Source of the DNA: UBA5232 sp964557565
Lineage (GTDB): Bacteria > Patescibacteriota > Dojkabacteria > SC72
Reading direction: 5' to 3'
Length of the DNA: 60,929 bases
Assembly (NCBI GenBank): GCA_964557565.1
Contig: CAZLAH010000002.1
Location: 1 to 60,929, forward strand
The notes under the pieces are model-generated. The model was not told the origin of the DNA, made no database searches, and was given only the letters and a program-made list of their open reading frames with translations. Of the stretch, positions 8,304 through 15,495 are shown in pieces. A program made the position numbers and the translations under genes. Each line of letters opens with the position of its first letter. Position 1 is the stretch's first letter.

Positions 8304-8777
8304 TTACTTCTGGAAAACCAACATAGAACTAATCGTAGAGCCAATTGGAACCTGAGATATATATTTACCACTTTGATCGAAGAGAAGATTATTATCTCTT
8401 GGATCAATGTTGAATATACCCATAAGATCCCCTGTACATTTTGAATACGAAGCTAACAAATTGGGAGACCCATATCTGACACTGACAAAATGGTGACGGA
8501 ATTCATTTTCCACTAGAAGATAACTACTCACGTATGGAAAGATATCCTTTATATGATTCTCATTCATAAAAGACATATCGGGTATAGACAACCAAAGTTC
8601 TTCTTTCCCATCTTTATCTGGCACTACTATATAATATTGGTTTGATTTGTTCTCTCCTTTCAAAAGTAACCATCGAACTAGAGAAGCTTCTCCTATCATG
8701 TACATCTTTAAAAAGATTGTATCATTTTTTAAAGAATATTCTCCTGGTACATGCAAGTGTTTCTTCCATTCAATCAT
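8304..8777 (-). CDS. Small accessory protein, first gene of a two-gene unit
   Basis: A 157-residue protein of unknown function. The ATG at 8777 is chosen because AAAAGGAGGA stands just upstream; a TTG start 48 bases earlier would lie in the untranslated leader. Visible pattern: IKDIFPYVSSYLLV, a strand with FRHHFVSVRYGSPNLLASYS, then NNLLFDQSGKYI near the end. The same order recurs in the proteins at 7933, 8998 and 9609. The gene is driven by the family promoter at 8837-8865. No enzymatic residues are obvious, so the function is unknown. Confidence 0.72.
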   Translation of the reverse strand: MIEWKKHLHVPGEYSLKNDTIFLKMYMIGEASLVRWLLLKGENKSNQYYIVVPDKDGKEELWLSIPDMSFMNENHIKDIFPYVSSYLLVENEFRHHFVSVRYGSPNLLASYSKCTGDLMGIFNIDPRDNNLLFDQSGKYISQVPIGSTISSMLVFQK

Positions 8778-8836
8778 TCTTCCTCCTTTTAGATTTTTAA
8801 GAGCTATACAGAAAATAATCTGCAAAAAGACCTTAT

Positions 8837-8865
8837 ATTCTATAGGATATACAAGTGCTTGTAAA
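8837..8865 (-). promoter_or_regulatory. Family promoter of the 8777-7933 unit
   Basis: Minus strand TTTACA (8865-8860), 17 bases, TAGAAT (8842-8837) inside the conserved block TATCCTATAGAATA. The predicted 5' end falls at 8831-8830, so the mRNA begins with (G)GUCUUUUUGC. Confidence 0.85.
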
Positions 8866-8893
8866 TGCTTGCACAGAGTGGATTAAGGGGTAT

Positions 8894-8979
8894 AAGCGGG
8901 CATGAGCCACAAGGAAATTATAATATATATAAATATATTACTGATAATCACCAGCTCACACCCACTTCGTCTTTTGCAG
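8894..8979 (-). ncRNA. 3' structured element E3 of the 8998 unit
   Basis: Minus strand: CTGCAAAAGAC (8979-8969) followed by arm AAGTGGGTGTGAGC (8967-8954) that pairs with GCTCATGCCCGCTT (8907-8894), 14 bp with three GU pairs. The pairs are valid only for a minus-strand RNA, since the plus strand would have AC mismatches. The loop is AT-rich and can fold further. The sequence is unlike E1 and E2, but the position and design are the same. Confidence 0.7.
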
Positions 8980-8997
8980 ATTAAACTTTGCTACTAA

Positions 8998-9411
8998 TTA
9001 AATAGTAACAAACTTTCCTTCGTTATTAATTTTATACAAAATTTCCTTAGGAACACCACCTAGAAACTGAATATCTCCAGTTGTAGAATTGGATACAGCT
9101 TCTAGATTAGAATCTAAGTACTTTAATACATAATAGTATCCATCCCTTTCAACAAAAAACATATCATAATTGCAATACTTCACATGATCACAGATGTTAG
9201 GAAAGATACCACGTATAAAATTAATGTGTAGTGACAACTTGCCATCTGGCAAATCTGTTAGAAAGCTATAATTAGAATCATATTCTAAAATATAGAGAGA
9301 AAGAGCTCCATCCAAATCTTTGAATAGGAGAGCATCTTTGAAGAACTTACTAACAAAAACACTTTTATTTACACATTTATTCTTTTTAAGGTTGACTTTT
9401 TTTGTTTTCAC
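8998..9411 (-). CDS. Small accessory protein of the 7933-10031 family
   Basis: A 138-residue protein of unknown function, very basic at its start (KTKKVNLKKNK). Two GTG codons compete; the one at 9420 lies inside the Shine-Dalgarno AAAGGAGG, so the GTG at 9411 is preferred. The body keeps the family pattern: INFIRGIFPNICDHV, an aromatic strand YDMFFVERDGYYYVLKYLD, and a closing KINNEGKFVTI. It has its own family promoter (9474-9502) and the 3' element E3. Confidence 0.7.
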   Translation of the reverse strand: MKTKKVNLKKNKCVNKSVFVSKFFKDALLFKDLDGALSLYILEYDSNYSFLTDLPDGKLSLHINFIRGIFPNICDHVKYCNYDMFFVERDGYYYVLKYLDSNLEAVSNSTTGDIQFLGGVPKEILYKINNEGKFVTI

Positions 9412-9473
9412 ATTAGCCACCTCCTTTTAGGTTTTTAAGAGCAAAACATAAGAACTCTGCAAAAAGACAGTAT

Positions 9474-9502
9474 ATTCTATAGGATACACACGCTTTTGTA
9501 AA
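9474..9502 (-). promoter_or_regulatory. Family promoter of the 8998-9411 gene
   Basis: Minus strand TTTACA (9502-9497), 17 bases, TAGAAT (9479-9474), again inside TATCCTATAGAATA. The predicted transcript begins at 9468-9467 with GUCUUUUUGC, then GCTCTTAAAAA and AAAGGAGG before the start. Confidence 0.85.
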
Positions 9503-9514
9503 TAATGAGATATT

Positions 9515-9593
9515 AAGGGAAAGCTAGTGGACTACTATGCGAAATTGGTATACACCAACATTCTAGTAGCCCACTACCCTTTTGTCTTTTTGC
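9515..9593 (-). ncRNA. 3' structured element E2 of the 9609 unit
   Basis: Minus strand: GCAAAAAGAC (9593-9584), then GGG and TAGTGGGCTACTA (9576-9564) pairing with TAGTAGTCCACTA (9537-9525) and CCC, 13 bp with one GU pair, plus a nested TTGGT/ACCAA hairpin. It is almost identical to E1. The 5' end of the same mRNA (10077-10068) reads GUCUUUUUGC, a perfect 10-base complement. Confidence 0.78.
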
Positions 9594-9608
9594 TTAAAAT
9601 GAATTCTA

Positions 9609-10031
9609 CTAACAAGTCCGAAGGAAATTCCCTTCTTCATCAAAAAGAAGATGATCTTCTTTCTCGACCCATTTTGGTAAAGGAGAGATAGTGGTAAGAG
9701 AAAGAGTATCTAGGGAATATGACACCAAAAACTTTTGAGCTCCTTTCACTGGAATTACTACAAAGTGATAAAAATTTTCTGTAATTATTTTGTCCGTAAT
9801 AAAAATCTCAAACAATTCCTCACGGAGCAGCAAAAATAGCTGCTGAAGGTTTCTCATTGGCACACAAACTGTGCTCAGAGAGTCGTTACCATCAAAGATC
9901 AGGAAGAGTTTCCCATCTTCATCTCTCTTGGCAACATGGCCACCATTGATTGTAACTTCCCTTTTGAAGAGAGCATCGACACCAATGACAAACCAATTCC
10001 CAAAGTCCTTGCACCGCAAAGCTTTAATCAT
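9609..10031 (-). CDS. Small accessory protein of the 7933-10031 family
   Basis: A 140-residue protein of unknown function. The ATG at 10031 follows GAGAGGAGAAAGA, so the TTG further upstream is not used. The C-terminal half carries the clearest family pattern: YHFVVIPVKGAQKFLVSYSLDTLSLTT and then DHLLFDEEGNFL, close in layout to the 8304 protein (LLASYSKCTGDL, NNLLFDQSGKY). No membrane segment or known active site is seen. It has its own family promoter and element E2 behind it. Confidence 0.72.
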   Translation of the reverse strand: MIKALRCKDFGNWFVIGVDALFKREVTINGGHVAKRDEDGKLFLIFDGNDSLSTVCVPMRNLQQLFLLLREELFEIFITDKIITENFYHFVVIPVKGAQKFLVSYSLDTLSLTTISPLPKWVEKEDHLLFDEEGNFLRTC

Positions 10032-10083
10032 TCTTTCTCCTCTCAATTTTTAAGAGCAACACAATTCGCAAAAAGACCCTATA

Positions 10084-10112
10084 ATTCTATAGGATACTTG
10101 TATTTTTGTAAA
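10084..10112 (-). promoter_or_regulatory. Family promoter of the 9609-10031 gene
   Basis: Minus strand TTTACA (10112-10107), 17 bases, TAGAAT (10089-10084). Position +1 is predicted exactly at 10077, the first base of GUCUUUUUGC. Confidence 0.85.
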
Positions 10113-10142
10113 TACTTACTACAACTACATTCTTGGAGACTT

Positions 10143-11249
10143 TTACTTGTTTGAAAGAATAATTACATAATCACCATCCTTAATCAAATACTCCTTACCC
10201 TGATTCTTTATCAACCCCTTCTCCTTAGCTACATTCCACCCACCAACATCAATCATCTCATCAACATTCACAACATCCGCAGTAATGAACCCTTGCTCTA
10301 AATCTGTATGAATAACTCCAGCAGCTTCTTTTACAGTAGCCCCCTTTTCTATACTCCATGCATTACACTCCTTCTGAGAACCAGTATAGAAGGTAATTAG
10401 ATTTAAAGTATCAAAAGCAGAATTAATAATATCATTCATAGTAACTGGCTTAGAACCCAAAAGTTCAATATATTCAACTATTTCCTCATCACTCATCTCT
10501 GCCATATCACCAATCAACTTAACATCTACTACAAGAACAATATCCCCCGTCTTCTTCTCTAACTCTTCCTTCCAATGTAATACCTTCTCCATATCCATAC
10601 CCTCCTTACAATTCAATACTAAAAGTCTTCTTTTAGATGTAAGTAAAAACATATCATACAAAATCTCCTCTTCAGCATCTGTAAACTTCATATCCACAAC
10701 TGGAATACCACTATTCAAACTACCTAAAACCCTTGTTAGAAGATCAAACTCCTTCTTCCCATTCTCATTCCCTATTCTACTCATCTTCTCTGCATTACCT
10801 AACCTCTTTTCTACACTCTCAATATCTTTCAATATTAATTCTGATTGTACTATTTCAAAATCATCTACAGGATCTACCCTGTCATACACATGAGTTATGG
10901 AATTACTCTCAAAAGCTCGAAGTACATACATAATTACATCTACCTCCCTAATATGTGAAAGGAATTGATTCCCTAAACCCTCACCCTTAGAAGCTCCTTT
11001 TACTAAACCCGCAATATCTACAAAAGTCATAGCTGAAGGCACAACCTTCTCTGCCTTAAAATGCTCTACCATCTTCTTTAATCTCTCATCGGGTATCTCT
11101 ACCACACCAACATTCTTATCTATTGTACAAAAAGGAAAGTTCTGTGCTGGAACTGCCATCTTCGTTAAAGAATTGAATATTGTAGACTTTCCAACATTAG
11201 GAAGTCCAACTATACCCAAAGAAAGTGAATGTGATCTTTTAATTGCCAT
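10143..11249 (-). CDS. ychF: Redox/ribosome-associated GTPase YchF (Obg family)
   Basis: YchF is a conserved P-loop ATPase/GTPase that binds ribosomes. The P-loop GLPNVGKST lies at about 14-22, the DIAGLVKGAS switch II region near 70 and the C-terminal TGS domain near the end (KEAAGVIHTDLEQGFITADV). I place the start at 11249, not at the TTG 18 bases upstream, because TATAAT at 11261-11256 ends exactly six bases before the ATG, which makes the mRNA leaderless. With this start the protein is 368 residues, normal for the family. Confidence 0.95.
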   Translation of the reverse strand: MAIKRSHSLSLGIVGLPNVGKSTIFNSLTKMAVPAQNFPFCTIDKNVGVVEIPDERLKKMVEHFKAEKVVPSAMTFVDIAGLVKGASKGEGLGNQFLSHIREVDVIMYVLRAFESNSITHVYDRVDPVDDFEIVQSELILKDIESVEKRLGNAEKMSRIGNENGKKEFDLLTRVLGSLNSGIPVVDMKFTDAEEEILYDMFLLTSKRRLLVLNCKEGMDMEKVLHWKEELEKKTGDIVLVVDVKLIGDMAEMSDEEIVEYIELLGSKPVTMNDIINSAFDTLNLITFYTGSQKECNAWSIEKGATVKEAAGVIHTDLEQGFITADVVNVDEMIDVGGWNVAKEKGLIKNQGKEYLIKDGDYVIILSNK

Positions 11250-11255
11250 ATCGCG

Positions 11256-11261
11256 ATTATA
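11256..11261 (-). promoter_or_regulatory. -10 box of a leaderless ychF transcript
   Basis: TATAAT on the minus strand, with its last base at -7 relative to the A of the ATG at 11249. The -35 region (near TATCAT) is weak. Confidence 0.6.
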
Positions 11262-11332
11262 TACCAATATCCCCAGAGATGATATATTTGTATTAGAATG
11301 TATGATACTTTAATATTTTAAATTGCTAATCT

Positions 11333-13189
11333 ATGAATCTTTTTAAAACTGCCCTCCTAATCATCGTCTCTACACTACTCAGTAGCTATATCTTCACAAA
11401 CAAAGTATTTGCTGCTTCTGAAGATTTCTTAATTGAAAATGATACACAGATTAATTACACTACAGGAGACGATTTTGTAACTGTGATCAATGAATACACA
11501 AGGTCTGTAAAGAACAGTAAATACTACTTCCCAGCAACAGGAGAGAAAGTTTTCCATATTCCTGATATACAAGGGCAGGATTCCTCTAAAACAGAATTGG
11601 AACGAGAATACAAAAAAGACTCTCTTTCTGTGAAGGATATTAGAGGTGTAAGTGTTAAATACAGTATTGAAGAAAAAGATCTTGGAGAAGGGATCTATGT
11701 TACTGTAAAAAATTACAAACAAACTACATACAGTGACGCATATGAGCTTGTACTCACTTACAAAACACATGATTACATTAACAAGATTGGAAACTATATA
11801 TCCTTAATCGGTACATCTCTACCTAAAGACACCCAATTCTCAGTAACAGAAGCTGACAGCAAAACAACTACTACTTACAACTATTACCTCTCCATTATTA
11901 CAGACGAAAACATGCCTATTTTAACAAAGGCGTATCCAGAGTTTACGACAGAGACTAAAAACAAGAAAATATATTACAGATTCACACAAACAAACAGATT
12001 AGAAAATTCTCCTTTTTTAGAATTTGGTACATCTGCTACATACAGATTTGAGATGAATTACACAACTCCAAAGACAGACAATTTCATACCAGAGAAATAT
12101 TCCTCTCTTTTAAAAGCTCTTTCTTCAAATATCTATGAGATATCACTCCCTAGAGAATTTGGAGAAACAAATCAAAGAGTTTTCTTTGACAATGTATCAC
12201 CTACTCCATTGGATATATACAAAGATGAGGAAGGTAATGTAATAGCCCTTTTTGAAGTACCTGCGAACCAAGAAAGTAATATTAGTATATCTGGATATAT
12301 TTCCCTAGAACAGGATAGCTACAAGGATTACTCATCTCCTTTGAATATCAATTTAACCGACTACATCAACAAACTGAATGACAGTTCTTTCACTAATGAG
12401 TATCTTAAAGAAACAAAATATTGGGAGGTAAAAGACTCTTTCATTGTTGAGCAGGCAAATACTCTTTCAAAAGATATTCAAACTTTACAAGATTTGATCT
12501 TTGCAGACTACAGATATATTAATGACACATTAGACTACGATGAAAGCAAAGCAAATTCTGACAATGAGAGGATTGGCGCTGTAGCAGCATTAAAGGGAGA
12601 AGGATCTGTATGCATGGAGTACGCAGATTCCATGATAGCGATACTTAGAGCACAGGGTGTTCCTGCAAGAGCTGCTTTAGGATATGCAAATCTTTCTGAA
12701 GAACAAAAAGAAAATCAAATTAGACATCAATGGGTACAAATATGGATACCTGATTATGGCTGGTTTACAATAGATCCTACCTTTGAGAGTGAGAATTTCA
12801 AGATTGGTCAACAGATAGAGAGAGTTCTTTGGGAGACTTTTAATGGAGATACACTTTCGAATATAAGGGTGTTCTCTGCAGACAATGTAAGCAATATGAC
12901 AACAGATGGCTTCTCTCTTAAAATCTACGGTGTTACAGATATGACAAACGAAGAATCTCTAAAGGGATATGCTGATTTGGTACCAGACAAGAATTATACT
13001 GATGGTTTACCTGAAGGTAATGGTTTTACTATATCTAATTGGATAAATACGTTCTTGAAAGCTACTGTATTTGGAAGAGCTTTGATAATTACCACTCCGA
13101 TATTGATAGTATTGGGAGTATTAATATTAGTAATACATTCTATCTCTATTTTAATAAAGAGAATAAAAAGGAACTCTAAGAGAATTTAA
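11333..13189 (+). CDS. Exported transglutaminase-like protein with C-terminal membrane anchor
   Basis: A 618-residue surface protein. It has a signal peptide (about 1-27, ending FTNKVFA), a long beta-rich extracellular region, a transglutaminase-core domain and a C-terminal membrane helix (about 583-607) followed by basic residues. The papain-like triad is complete: Cys427 (SVCMEYA), His465 (RHQW) and Asp481 (IDPT). Such domains act as peptidases or cross-linking enzymes on the cell surface; which of the two is not known here. Its 3' end overlaps the convergent AMP phosphorylase gene by 14 bases. Confidence 0.85.
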   Translation: MNLFKTALLIIVSTLLSSYIFTNKVFAASEDFLIENDTQINYTTGDDFVTVINEYTRSVKNSKYYFPATGEKVFHIPDIQGQDSSKTELEREYKKDSLSVKDIRGVSVKYSIEEKDLGEGIYVTVKNYKQTTYSDAYELVLTYKTHDYINKIGNYISLIGTSLPKDTQFSVTEADSKTTTTYNYYLSIITDENMPILTKAYPEFTTETKNKKIYYRFTQTNRLENSPFLEFGTSATYRFEMNYTTPKTDNFIPEKYSSLLKALSSNIYEISLPREFGETNQRVFFDNVSPTPLDIYKDEEGNVIALFEVPANQESNISISGYISLEQDSYKDYSSPLNINLTDYINKLNDSSFTNEYLKETKYWEVKDSFIVEQANTLSKDIQTLQDLIFADYRYINDTLDYDESKANSDNERIGAVAALKGEGSVCMEYADSMIAILRAQGVPARAALGYANLSEEQKENQIRHQWVQIWIPDYGWFTIDPTFESENFKIGQQIERVLWETFNGDTLSNIRVFSADNVSNMTTDGFSLKIYGVTDMTNEESLKGYADLVPDKNYTDGLPEGNGFTISNWINTFLKATVFGRALIITTPILIVLGVLILVIHSISILIKRIKRNSKRI

Positions 13190-14687
13190 ATATCTTATCT
13201 ATATCTAAAAACCCTGTTCCCTTTTGCAACCTACTATCTGTAGTTGCATATATCGTAAGAAGTTTCTCTCCTTTTTTAACTTGTTCTCCAGGCATTTTAT
13301 TTATATATATACCTGCTTCTTTTATTTTAGGATTACCTAACGCTCTTGCAATACTTACCAACTGTATATTGTTTATCATTTTCACTACACCATCCCTATC
13401 TGAGAGAAGGTCCTTTGTTAAAGTTGCACTTTTGATATCTGATGACTCTTGCCTTTTTACAGCACCCTGTGCAAAAGCAATGCTCCAGAATTTGTCTAAA
13501 GCTCTTCCTGAACTTAATATTTCTCGAGCAAACTTCTTACCCTCCCCCTTAGCAGTAACTCCAGTCATCTCAAACAACTTACATGCCATTGTAAGTACAA
13601 CATCTTCAAGCTCAACACACCTGTCATCCTTTTGCTCTAATATCTTTAATGCTTCCTTGATCTCAAGATTGGGTCCTACACTTCTCCCATCAGGCTTGTT
13701 GATATTTCTCCTCATCGTTTCACACTTTATGCCAAATTTCTTAAACAGTTTCTTAAACTCCCTATCCAACATCTCCACATCATCCACTCTTTCAATCTTT
13801 GATCCCTTACCGTATGGTAGATCAATTAAGATATGACTAATACCCATAGAGACTTTTTTAGCAACAATACTTACTAAAACTTTCTGAAATTCTTGAATAC
13901 GAAGAGATCTCTCAACATTGATGATTACATCATCTGCAGGAGAAAGTTGTAGAGACCCACCCCAGAACATGCACCCACCTGTTTCCTTTACAACATCCAT
14001 GACTTTTTCTTTTGACAAAGCTACAGGCATAACTACCTCTAAGATGTCTGATGTCCCTGCAGGAGACGTAATAGCTCTTGTAGAAGTATTGGGGACAATG
14101 AGACCACCCTCTACCAATATCGGTACTAAAGTTGGAGTTATTGCTTTGCCAGCGACACCACCAATGGAGTGTTTGTCTGCAACTAATTCTCCATTACCCC
14201 TGATACCATGAAAAGAGAGTATATCACCTGAGTCTGCCATACCTTTTGTCATCCAATATATCTCCTCATCGTTAAATCCTGGATTGAAGAATGTTGATAT
14301 GAAAAAGGCTATCTCTGTTTCCCTTAGCTTACGAGAGCCAACATCCTCCATTATCATATGCAATTCATCTTCTGTTAGAGATTTTCCCAAAAGCTTCTTA
14401 CTAATTGCCTCTAATGATCTACTTGGCTCTGGGATATCAATAAATACAGAACTACCCGCATCTATATCATACTGTTTCCAAATTTCTTCAAACAAACCTA
14501 TCTCACCTTCTAGTACCTTTGATTCTGTTTCCATAACATCGGCATACAATTCTATTTCTCCAAAAGCTATTAACGCTATCTCACCTTCTCTTACCCCTAA
14601 CCTCTCCGCATCTTTTCTGTTAAGGATAATATTGAAATCGTTATCTTCTCCCAAATCTAAATTTTTACTTCTCAAGTAGAATGACAT
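13176..14687 (-). CDS. deoA: AMP phosphorylase (thymidine phosphorylase family)
   Basis: AMP phosphorylase converts AMP and phosphate to adenine and ribose-1,5-bisphosphate, the entry step of the archaeal-type nucleotide salvage route that feeds RuBisCO. The 503-residue length and the extra N-terminal domain of about 90 residues match AMPpase rather than the 440-residue bacterial thymidine phosphorylase. Visible motifs are DKHSIGGVAGKA (171-182) and SPAGTSD (208-214), which form the phosphate and nucleobase sites. It follows the R15P isomerase gene by 12 bases, which supports the pathway call. RuBisCO itself is not in the window. Confidence 0.9.
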   Translation of the reverse strand: MSFYLRSKNLDLGEDNDFNIILNRKDAERLGVREGEIALIAFGEIELYADVMETESKVLEGEIGLFEEIWKQYDIDAGSSVFIDIPEPSRSLEAISKKLLGKSLTEDELHMIMEDVGSRKLRETEIAFFISTFFNPGFNDEEIYWMTKGMADSGDILSFHGIRGNGELVADKHSIGGVAGKAITPTLVPILVEGGLIVPNTSTRAITSPAGTSDILEVVMPVALSKEKVMDVVKETGGCMFWGGSLQLSPADDVIINVERSLRIQEFQKVLVSIVAKKVSMGISHILIDLPYGKGSKIERVDDVEMLDREFKKLFKKFGIKCETMRRNINKPDGRSVGPNLEIKEALKILEQKDDRCVELEDVVLTMACKLFEMTGVTAKGEGKKFAREILSSGRALDKFWSIAFAQGAVKRQESSDIKSATLTKDLLSDRDGVVKMINNIQLVSIARALGNPKIKEAGIYINKMPGEQVKKGEKLLTIYATTDSRLQKGTGFLDIDKIFKFS

Positions 14688-14699
14688 ATTTTGTATTTA

Positions 14700-15395
14700 T
14701 TATATTTTATTTACTATCCATGGATATTTAGAGACCACAACATCAACTATATTTTTTGGTTCTATTACTCCCGACTCTGTAATATATCCGGTTATTAATC
14801 CAGCATCTATGACTTCAAATGCAGGATTGTATATCTCTAACTCTTTCGGAGCATCAGGCCACAGTTCCATATCCTCCCTTATCTCCATTTTATTGTTTTC
14901 TAAAACACTATGGTAGTCTAATTTCAAAGAGGGAGTAACTACATACAAAGGTTTTTTTGCAAAAAGAGATGCCATCCCTATCCCCCAACTTCCTATCTTA
15001 TTGACTGCACTCCCATCTGCTAATATCTCATCACATCCTATTAAAGCTACCTCTATATTTACATTACCTCTTCCTACAACAAAAGACTCTGCGCTACTAT
15101 CAGCTATCATCGTCGTTTTAATACCTGCAGCTAAGAGATTCTTTGCTGTAGTTCTACCTTGAAAAAGAGGTCTAGTTTCTGTACACACCACTTCAAATTC
15201 GGTCTTCCCTTGACTAATATTCTTGATCAAAGAAACAACAGTTGAAGAATGACAATGAGTTAGAATTTTCTTGTACTTTTCTAATTCATTTCTCCCATTT
15301 TCAACGATTTCTTTCTTTGAAGAGTTTACCATTTCCAAATAATCATCACAAAACTCACGAAGTATTCGTTTCATACTACTTACAGATGGTAAATC
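14700..15395 (-). CDS. Ribose-1,5-bisphosphate isomerase (N-terminus in assembly gap)
   Basis: This eIF2B-alpha-like isomerase converts ribose-1,5-bisphosphate to ribulose-1,5-bisphosphate. The family motifs are present: ILTHCHSSTV, VCTETRPLFQGRTTAKNL, GCDEILADGSAVNKIGSW and YNPAFEVIDAGLITGYITE. Characterised enzymes have about 320 residues, whereas the ATG at 15374 would give only 224. The frame stays open for seven more codons into the N run, and the missing part matches the family's N-terminal helical domain, so the true start is in the gap. It is followed 12 bases later by AMP phosphorylase. A generic eIF2B-like or MtnA-like role is the alternative. Confidence 0.85.
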   Translation of the reverse strand, partial: DLPSVSSMKRILREFCDDYLEMVNSSKKEIVENGRNELEKYKKILTHCHSSTVVSLIKNISQGKTEFEVVCTETRPLFQGRTTAKNLLAAGIKTTMIADSSAESFVVGRGNVNIEVALIGCDEILADGSAVNKIGSWGIGMASLFAKKPLYVVTPSLKLDYHSVLENNKMEIREDMELWPDAPKELEIYNPAFEVIDAGLITGYITESGVIEPKNIVDVVVSKYPWIVNKI

Positions 15396-15495
15396 NNNNN
15401 NNNNNNNNNNNNNNNNNNNNNNNNNNNNNNNNNNNNNNNNNNNNNNNNNNNNNNNNNNNNNNNNNNNNNNNNNNNNNNNNNNNNNNNNNNNNNNN
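15396..15495. other. Assembly gap of 100 N
   Basis: It separates the C-terminus of the beta-CASP nuclease gene from the N-terminus of the R15P isomerase gene. About 90 isomerase residues are missing, so the true gap must be longer than 100 bases (inference). Confidence 0.99.

Noticed and set aside
8225..8407. 60-codon minus-strand ORF between two accessory genes
   Set aside because: It overlaps the ends of both genes in another frame and has no ribosome-binding site.
7833..9593. Integron attC sites behind small genes
   Set aside because: Gene-plus-hairpin layout is suggestive, but no GTTRRRY/RYYYAAC core sites are seen, the stems are perfect, and each unit has its own promoter. No integrase is in the window.
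15376..15395. C-terminal tail FTICK of the beta-CASP nuclease across the gap
   Set aside because: It arises only because 100 N keep a frame; the same bases on this side belong to the open frame of the R15P isomerase.
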